Source: Heyndrickxia sporothermodurans (GTDB lineage Bacteria; Bacillota; Bacilli; Bacillales; Bacillaceae_C). From it: a stretch of DNA of 64,000 nt. The position numbers and the translations under genes were made by a program. Positions 57,896 through 64,000 of this stretch are shown here, piece by piece. Location of the stretch: NCBI GenBank assembly GCA_016756695.1, contig CP066701.1, positions 3,492,001-3,556,000 on the forward strand, given 5' to 3'. The notes beneath the pieces are model-generated. The model worked only from the letters and a program-made list of their open reading frames with translations. It was not told where the DNA came from and made no database searches. Position 1 is the first letter of the stretch; the number at the start of each line of letters is the position of its first letter.

Positions 57896-58017
57896 GCATA
57901 GAACGGGATAAGTCTGCCTATTTTTTGCTAAACCAATCGTAAAACAACGGAAAATCCGACCTTTACTCTTTAAAAACGTTCGTGTTTTAGAATACTTCAT
58001 TCTAATGGAACAAAGAT

Positions 58018-58043
58018 GGTAGGGGATTTCCCTGCCTTTTTTT
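58018..58043 (+). terminator. Premature terminator in the ABC-F leader
   Basis: Stem GGTAGGG/CCCTGCC (one G-T pair), loop GATTT, then seven T. It stands 114 bases before the ABC-F start codon and has no gene of its own to end. Confidence 0.85.
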
Positions 58044-58564
58044 ATAGAAAATTGAATAAAACTAAACGAATGATTTGAATTGGTCTTCGATCTTTGCATC
58101 CTCCGTGTTTTACGATTGGTTCTATTTTATTAGAACTTTGTGGAGGGAAAATAAATATGAGTATTTTAAACGTAGAAAAATTAACCCATTATTATAGTGA
58201 CCAATTGGTGTTTAAAGAAATTGATTTTCGTTTATTAACAAATGAAAGAGTTGGCTTAGTCGGTCCGAACGGGGCTGGGAAAACAACATTGTTAAAGATT
58301 TTATCCGGCACTTTACTACCTGATCATGGAAAGATTGAGAAATTGCCTAATATTCGGATAGGTTATTTAGAGCAGCATATAAATTTAAAAGAAGGATTAA
58401 GTATACAAGACTATTTACGAAGTGCATTTAAGCATTTATACGAATTAGAAAATGAAATGCTTCAACTAACCGTTGAAATGGCTTCAAGTCATTCCGAACA
58501 GTTAAAATCTCAATTAGATAGATATTCACATATACAGGAGCAGTTGGAGTTTCATGATTTTTAT

Positions 58565-58572
58565 TCAATTGA
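58565..58572. repeat. Left target duplication of the outer insertion
   Basis: TCAATTGA, repeated at 62548-62555. Confidence 0.88.
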
Positions 58573-58658
58573 ATGAATTTCATAATTCTTAGCCCTTGTG
58601 TATCAAGGGGTTTAAGAGATAAAAAAAGAAGTACCTCCCCAAATCTTGTATAATGGTA

Positions 58659-58666
58659 GTTGACCA
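58659..58666. repeat. Left target duplication of IS66
   Basis: GTTGACCA, repeated at 61080-61087. Confidence 0.9.
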
Positions 58667-58749
58667 GTAAGCCCCCATTCAAACAACGCATATAAATGAT
58701 CAGCACCCCTTAGTACAATAATCGTATCAATTAAGGAGGTGCTTTTCCT

Positions 58750-58941
58750 ATGTCACAACAAAAACTAACAATCGTCCCCGTTTCAATACAACCAGAAAAA
58801 AATATTATAACATCCACAACTTCGAAAGATCCTTCAAATAGCTTTTGCACAATCAAAATTGAAGCTGCTGAAATTTCCTTCTTCAACGGCGTAGATGAGC
58901 ACATCATCCAAACGGTCATGAGGGAGTTGAAAAATCTATGA
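58750..58941 (+). CDS. IS66 TnpA-like small protein
   Basis: A 63-residue protein from the first position of the IS66 operon, containing IKIEAAEISFFNGVDEHII. The ATG follows AAGGAGG. It overlaps tnpB by four bases. In IS66 elements the first two proteins assist the TnpC transposase; their mechanism is not settled. Confidence 0.75.
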   Translation: MSQQKLTIVPVSIQPEKNIITSTTSKDPSNSFCTIKIEAAEISFFNGVDEHIIQTVMRELKNL

Positions 58942-59291
58942 AACATGATTATACCAGTGTAAAAAACATTTATATTATTTGCGGTAAAACAGATATGAGG
59001 AAGGGAATTGATGGATTAGCAACGCTAATTCAAGATTCTTTCGAACTTGATCCATATGGAGATTCTATTTTCCTTTTCTCTGGTTGGAGTAAAGACCGTT
59101 ATAAATGTTTATATTTTGATGGCGATGGTTTCGCCATGCTTTATAAGCGACTAGATGGAGGAAAACTTCAATGGCCAAAAGATGAAAATGAAGTACGTAA
59201 ACTTTCGCAACAGGAGGTTCGCTGGTTGTTAGAAGGGTTGTCCATTCAGCAACCAAAGGCCATTCAAAAATCACAAAAAGGAGTATTCTAA
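58938..59291 (+). CDS. IS66 accessory protein TnpB (Orf2)
   Basis: A 117-residue protein with the strongly conserved IS66 Orf2 pattern: KTDMRKGIDGLATLIQ, DSIFLFSGWSKDRYKCLYFDGDGF (the usual FLFxxRxxxRxKxLxxDxxGF theme) and GKLQWPKDE. It appears complete. It is coupled to tnpA by overlap. Confidence 0.88.
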   Translation: MKHDYTSVKNIYIICGKTDMRKGIDGLATLIQDSFELDPYGDSIFLFSGWSKDRYKCLYFDGDGFAMLYKRLDGGKLQWPKDENEVRKLSQQEVRWLLEGLSIQQPKAIQKSQKGVF

Positions 59292-59393
59292 ACAAGCTAG
59301 AAATGTTGGTTTATAGCCATTTTCAACTTCGCTTTCTACGTTAAAAATGTTATAATATAACTAACTTATGGTGAACGAAAAGTGGTGAAATAA

Positions 59394-60985
59394 ATGGTTA
59401 ATACTTCTTCCAATAACAAGAATCCATATGGGAAATTAATTCGACTTCTCGAAGAACAATTGGCTCATTCAAATCAACAAAACAAAGACTTATCGAAAAA
59501 GCTAGATCAATCAACTAAACAGATTGAAGCGCTAACTGAACAAATTCGCCATTTAACAAAACTTTTATATGGATCGAAATCCGAAAAATCGAAATACAAC
59601 GTACCAGATGGGCAAGGCTCATTATTTGATGATGACCCGGCTTTTAGCGAACCTGAGCACACAGAAGAACAAAGCCAACAGACAATCTCTTATACTGTTG
59701 TACGAAAAGTTAAATCAAAAAAACGAAATGATTCCTTGCATGATGGTATTGAAGTAGAAGCTATTCACCATCATCCGAAAAATACAATCTGTGACTGTTG
59801 CCAAGGGCAAATGATTGAAATTGGTAGTACACTTGTACGTGAAGAAGCAAAATTTATTCCTGCAAAAATGATGAAAGTACAGCACATTGAACATGCGTAT
59901 GAATGTAAAGACTGCAAAGTTGATTCATCACAGCCAGCACAAATCAAACGCGGGAAAGCACCACAACCAGCGATTCAGCGTAGCATCGCAAGTCCTAGCG
60001 TACTTGCCAAAGTCATCTATGATAAATTTGCACAATATTTACCTCTTTACCGTCAGGTAAAGGAATGGAATCGCTATGGACTGAATACCAATGATAAAAA
60101 CCTATCGAATTGGGTTATCCGTGTAGCACATGATTGGCTGTTACCTGTATACGAACGAATGAAAGAGTTGATGATGGCAAAATCGGTTTTGCATGTCGAT
60201 GAAACATACGGACAAATTATCAACCGATCCGATGGGAAATCTGGCCAAGCCAATGCGTATAATTGGGTGTTTCGAAGTGTGCCAAGCCAAGGGCTAACAA
60301 TGACTCTCTTTCAAAGCGCATTATCTCGAGCTCGATCTGTCCTTGAAAGTTTTATTGAAGGCTTTTCTGGAACGATTGTGTGTGATGGTTATTCTGCTTA
60401 TGATAAGTTGGAAGGCGTTAATTTCGCAAATTGTTGGGCGCATGTTCGTCGTTATTGGCTGAAAGCTGATAGCAAAAATGGTAGAATCGGTGTGAAATAT
60501 TGTGATGATTTATATCGACTAGAAAGGCAATTTAAACGTTTGTCTCCGAGTAAACGAAGAAAAAAACGTCAAAAGTACTCGAAGCCAATCGTGGAGGAAT
60601 TCCTTCACTGGGTTGAAACATCACCATTTTACGGAAAAATGCGTTAGCAAAAAGCGACTGAATACACATTAAACAGGGCAAATGGACTCAAATTATTCCT
60701 GAATGATGGGCGAATTGAAATGGATAATAATCCAGCCGAGAACGCCATCCGTCCCAACGTTATAGGAAGAAAAATTGGCTCTTTAGTGTAAGTGAAGCTG
60801 GTGCAAAAGCGAATGCCATCTGTTTAAGTATTGCTGAAACTGCCAAAAGTAACGGCGTTGATTTCTATGAATATATAAAGAAACTTTTTACGGATTTACC
60901 AAATCTCGGCGTCCAACAAAACCCTGAAATTTTAGATCAATACATGCCCTGGTCAAAAATGATTCAGGCAGAATGTAGCAAATAA
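59394..60985 (+). pseudogene. IS66 transposase TnpC, frameshifted
   Basis: The N-terminal coiled coil, zinc-binding region (CDCCQGQM, CKDCK) and two DDE residues (LHVDETYGQ, VCDGYSAYD) are intact to 60647, where KMR is followed by TAG. Downstream text (EYTLNRANGLKLFLNDGR, EMDNNPAENAIRP with the catalytic Glu) continues in the same frame, then shifts near 60770, and ends at the TAA 60983-60985. The changes at 60640-60655 look like compensating single-base indels that created the stop, plus one further deletion. Confidence 0.88.
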
Positions 60986-61079
60986 ATGAAATAGCCGTAA
61001 TTCGATTAAAAAGTCAGAATTTACGGCTATTTACGATGCGTACCGAAAGGTACACTTATTTTTTATAATTCGGGCTTAC

Positions 61080-61087
61080 GTTGACCA
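61080..61087. repeat. Right target duplication of IS66
   Basis: GTTGACCA directly after the GGGCTTAC end. Confidence 0.9.
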
Positions 61088-61119
61088 CAAACCATAAAAA
61101 GACTGGAGGAGTACTTCTT

Positions 61120-62472
61120 ATGACTATTATACGACAACCTAGCCTATTTGGCATACAGGAATTATTTGACATGGAACCTACCCAAAAATATGAAGCCATT
61201 ATTTCAGCGGTAGATTTGGATTCGATGTACCATCAAGTGGCGAAAAAATCACGGTTGGGTGCACCGGAAGAACTAAACTATGCGACCATGATTATCTCCA
61301 CCTTTGTAAGATACATAGAGCGCATCCCTACGATGAAGGATCTTATAAAACGTCTTCATGATGATCTAGCTTTTAAGTTAAATTGTGGCTTTTTGGTTTC
61401 TGATCATGTGCCTTCAGAATCCTCCTATTCACGTCTCATAACGAAATTGGAGGAAAGCGATATCCTTGAGAAAGAACAAGAAAAAGTGGTCCTCCAGGCT
61501 ATTGCAGAAGGTTTCATCACGGATGATACAGTGGTAGTGATGCAACCCATTTTGAAGCACGAGACCAAGCGCTGACCAAAAGAAGAAAAGCCAAAATCTG
61601 AACCCCAAAAACGTGGTCGGAAATCAAAAGATGAGCGTGACGGGTGGCTTAAAGAACAAGCTGAAACGGAAGCCAATTTACCTTTATATGATAGAAAAAT
61701 TGTGGCCTAATTAGATGTTCCCCTAGCCGAACTACGTGCCGAAGTTCCCCAAGACCCTAAATGGGGCGTGAAAAAGAACTCAGAAGGACAAAATGTTTTT
61801 TGGTTTGGCTACAAAGGTCATTTAGCCGTTGGTACATCAAGCCAATACATTCTACAGGCTCTTTTTTCATCTGGGAGTCTAAATGATGGTAAGGCAGCTA
61901 TCCCTTTACTGAAAGGAATTCAGGAACGCCTTCACCTTCCATTACGTTATCAAACAATGGATGCGGGCTATGACTATGAACCCATATACGAGCAGGTACA
62001 TCGAATGGGACAACAATCCGTCATCGCGTATAATAAGCGAAATGAAGGGGAAATCATTGGCTATGATAAACACTTTGCCCCAACTTGTTTCAGAGAGCAT
62101 TCTTATCGTTATGATAGTTTTGATCCTAAATATGAAACATTGAAATACACAAGACCAAAGGAATGCAGCGACTGTCCCTTAGCTAATGAAGGTATTTGCC
62201 AAAAGGTTTATAAAGTGAAAATCACTTCAGACCTTCGCAGATATACCGCACCAGCACGCGGGTCACAAGCATGGAAAAACATTTTCAAACGTCGTACTGC
62301 CGTAGAACGGGTTAATGCCTATCTGAAAGAATTCTTTCAACTGAACAATGTTCGCTATCGTACTGGGAAACGTGCAAAAATTCATTTTGACATGGTAACC
62401 CTTATTTATAATGCTTCAAAGTTAGCCGCAGACCGAATTAATGTACAATTAAATCAGCAACAAGTAGCATGA
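61120..62472 (+). pseudogene. DDE transposase of the outer element, frameshifted
   Basis: The start (ATG 61120, GGAGGA upstream; RQPSLFGIQELFDMEPTQKY) is open to a TGA at 61573-61575. The expected first acidic motif D-A-T-H-F-E-A-R-D is found in another frame around 61535-61565, so there are two nearby indels. A further TAA sits near 61709. From 61768 the frame is open to 62472, with MDAGYDYEP, ECSDCPLANEGIC and RRTAVERVNAYLKEFF. Inactive. Confidence 0.85.
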
Positions 62473-62547
62473 TTTCTGTTTTTAAAAATATATTTTAGAA
62501 ATTCTGTAGGATTCTGTATTTTTAAAAAGAGCAATTATGAAATTGAC

Positions 62548-62555
62548 TCAATTGA
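62548..62555. repeat. Right target duplication of the outer insertion
   Basis: TCAATTGA; the ABC-F frame resumes directly after it. Confidence 0.88.
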
Positions 62556-63691
62556 TAAAAAAATCGAAGAAATTTCTTTCGGTTTAGGGATTCATCTCTT
62601 AGGTATGAACACAGATGTATCAAACCTAAGCGGAGGTCAGAGGACGAAATTATTGCTTGCCAAGCTTTTATTGAGTGAACCGGATATTTTGTTATTGGAT
62701 GAACCAACGAACTATTTGGATTATGCACATATTCAGTGGTTAAAGGATTATTTATTAAATTACAAGAATTCTTTTATTTTGATATCCCATGATACTGATT
62801 TTCTAAATGATATTGTAAACGTCATTTATCATTTGGAACATAAACAGTTAACAAGATATGTAGGGAACTATCAACAATTTACAGAATCCTATGAACTCAG
62901 GAAACATCAATTGCACAATGCCTATGAAAGACAACAAGAAGAGATTCAAAAGCTTGAAACATATATTCAAAAGAACAAGGCACGTGCATCCACTACTAAA
63001 CAAGCTAAATCACGCGAAAAAAGATTAATGAAAATGGAGCGAATGCATAAACCGATAGAAGTCCCAACACCTAGATATATATTTACATTATCTGAACGAC
63101 CAACAAGTGTAATTGTTGAAACAAAAAAATTGATGGTTGGTTATACAAAACCTTTACTTTCCCCTTTAACGGTCAAAATAAAAAGGGGAGAAAAAGTGGC
63201 AATAAAAGGGCATAATGGAATCGGCAAATCTACGATGTTAAAGACTATCATCGGTGAGATTGCACCTCTTGGAGGAGATATTAGCTTCGGACACAATGTA
63301 AAACCTGCTTATTTTTCACAAGAATGGAATACTTCTTCTGCAATGACACCGCTTGAGTTTATTTGGTCTTTAAATGAAGGAATGACACAAAAGGAAATTC
63401 GTCTCGCGCTTGCTCGTGCAGGCATAAGAAACGACCATATGTTTCAATCATTGCATTCTTTAAGTGGTGGGGAACAAACGAAGGTAAGATTAGCTCAATT
63501 AATGCTGGAAAAAAGTAATTGGCTAATTCTTGACGAACCAACCAATCATCTAGATGTCCAGGCAAAGTCTGCACTTTCTGATGCATTAAGAAAATACGAG
63601 GGGACCGTTTTAATCGTTTCTCATGAGCCGGATTTTTATGCAGATTGGTGTACACAGATTTGGGATTTGGATAAATACTGCAACTAATAAT

Positions 63692-63720
63692 GTATAAGCT
63701 CTTCATTTGAAGGCCTTATA
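63692..63720. terminator. Hairpin after the ABC-F gene
   Basis: The arms TATAAGCTCTTCA and TGAAGGCCTTATA pair with two mismatches. No clear T-run follows, so termination is uncertain. Confidence 0.4.
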
Positions 63721-63747
63721 GACTTTGATAGGAATTACTAATTGATA

Positions 63748-64000
63748 TTATATATCAGCATCTATAATTGCCCCTTGTTTCACATAACGAATAATTTTTT
63801 TCGATTCCAATTCAACGCGTTTCCGCATATAGGGTTGTTTAAACCAGCTATCTTCCATGGAGGTTTGATTATCAACTGGACAAAGTGAATAATCAATCCA
63901 ATTCGGCATATATGTTTTCAAATTAAGGTACATTCTTCGCATGTGCGGAAACGTCGTTACAATAAGTAATCTTTGAATCTTGTGTAATTGAAATTCCCTA
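63748..64000 (-). CDS. DUF218 / YdcF family protein, C-terminal part (5' end outside window)
   Basis: The minus-strand frame is open to the window edge. The text RLLIVTTFPHMRRMYLNLK resembles the conserved I-V-T-x-x-x-H-M-x-R segment of DUF218 proteins, followed by a family-specific tail (KRVELESKKIIRYVKQG). It differs from the DUF218 protein at 57217. The ATG at 63942 is internal. Confidence 0.6.
   Translation of the reverse strand, partial: REFQLHKIQRLLIVTTFPHMRRMYLNLKTYMPNWIDYSLCPVDNQTSMEDSWFKQPYMRKRVELESKKIIRYVKQGAIIDADI

Larger units (their letters stand above)
57852..58043 (+). promoter_or_regulatory. Leader-ORF-coupled transcription attenuator of the ABC-F gene
   Basis: The leader transcript can form colinear pairings around the small ORF: GTAAAGGTC (57852-57860) with GACCTTTAC (57958-57966), and GTTGTTTT (57875-57882) with AAAACAAC (57941-57948). 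A TTAGAAT/ATTCTAA hairpin near 57987-58004 follows, then an intrinsic terminator at 58018-58043. Resistance ABC-F genes of Bacillota such as vmlR are known to be controlled this way: a ribosome stalled by drug on the leader ORF changes folding and allows readthrough. The drug and exact switch are inference. Confidence 0.7.
58667..61079 (+). mobile_element. IS66-family insertion sequence nested in the outer element (2413 bp)
   Basis: The ends are GTAAGCCC on the left and GGGCTTAC on the right, flanked by the 8-bp duplication GTTGACCA (58659-58666 and 61080-61087), the size expected for IS66. It holds the classic tnpA-tnpB-tnpC order, with tnpC broken. It lies between the promoter and the gene of the outer element. 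Confidence 0.93.
58573..62547 (+). mobile_element. DDE insertion sequence (outer), itself carrying an IS66
   Basis: The outer element is bounded by the 12-bp perfect inverted repeat AATTTCATAATT/AATTATGAAATT, each three bases from the end, and by the 8-bp palindromic target duplication TCAATTGA (58565-58572 and 62548-62555). Without the inner IS66 and its duplication it measures about 1554 bp. Its single transposase gene at 61120 is broken. An extended -10 TGTATAAT at 58647-58654 looks like its promoter, now cut off from the gene by the IS66. Family: IS5/IS1182-like DDE, not certain. Confidence 0.85.
58157..63687 (+). pseudogene. Antibiotic-resistance-type ABC-F protein, interrupted by nested insertion sequences
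   Basis: The left part (58157-58572) has Walker A GPNGAGKTT near residue 36. The right part (62556-63687) has [20 protein letters not shown], a second Walker A GHNGIGKST, LSGGEQTKV and [11 protein letters not shown]. Removing the insertion and one TCAATTGA copy rejoins the frame as F-Y-S-I-D-K-K-I and gives 515 residues, the size of Vga/Lsa/VmlR-type ribosome protection proteins. The upstream attenuator supports this class. As it stands the left fragment stops after 139 residues. The right part has an ATG at 62605 but would lack the first ATPase site, so function is lost. Confidence 0.92.

Overview
The window is a low-GC chromosomal segment of an endospore-forming Bacillaceae (Bacillus in the broad sense). 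This follows from the many homologues of B. subtilis genes (ykpA, yhfW, csgA, ybxH, a cwlJ-type germination hydrolase, CotF-type coat protein, DUF1657/2Duf proteins, a znuABC operon with Zur-box-like sites), strong AGGAGG-type ribosome binding sites and frequent GTG/TTG starts. I cannot name the genus. I found no rRNA, tRNA or CRISPR array.

Layout. 1-2349: molybdenum cofactor genes moaA (partial), moeA, mobB. 2434-4237: UPF0180 and YuzL-type small genes and an Fsr-type MFS exporter. 4316-8951: topB split by a decayed IS21 element. 9083-12759: trhO and mprF. 12874-16025: a DUF1657 / DUF1657 / 2Duf (DUF421+DUF1657) spore-membrane gene set, split by an intact IS1182-type element. 16035-19503: HpaB-like flavin monooxygenase, ABC-F protein YkpA and a small unknown. 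19557-21225: a decayed IS110/IS1111-type element with a structured non-coding end. 21396-27260: YhfW Rieske oxidoreductase, zinc-ribbon proteins, a membrane acyltransferase, an intact second topoisomerase III, and YhfH. 27542-33888: the tightly coupled hisZGDBHAFI operon. 33986-38855: DUF1836, a Gly-rich membrane protein with DUF2653, an EmrE-type transporter, csgA-ybxH, def and a CoA-type NUDIX hydrolase. 39126-41649: znuABC behind three Zur-like boxes. 41843-45063: cold-shock protein, msrA and an SF1 helicase. 45113-48335: a YtrA-type GntR regulator with an ABC exporter behind three 22-bp operator-like dyads. 48467-54447: DUF4304-like protein, cwlJ, CotF-type coat protein, ppaC, a transglutaminase-like lipoprotein, YpzG and exoA. 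54617-57786: a divergent Lgt paralogue overlapping a tetraether-synthase-like radical SAM gene, a small membrane protein and a DUF218 protein. 57795-63687: an antibiotic-resistance-type ABC-F gene with a leader-peptide attenuator, destroyed by a DDE insertion sequence that itself carries an IS66. 63748-64000: the end of another DUF218 protein.

The most interesting points are (i) the Lgt-like plus Tes-like pair, which looks like an uncharacterised lipid-modification unit, (ii) the leader ORF and terminator attenuator in front of the broken ABC-F gene, (iii) the minimal DUF1657/2Duf operon without spoVA genes, (iv) three insertion sequences whose exact target duplications allow topB and the ABC-F gene to be rebuilt without loss, although the elements themselves are decayed, and (v) the possible guide-RNA region of the IS110-family element. 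Gene functions rest on recognised motifs and remembered family sequences; no database search was possible.
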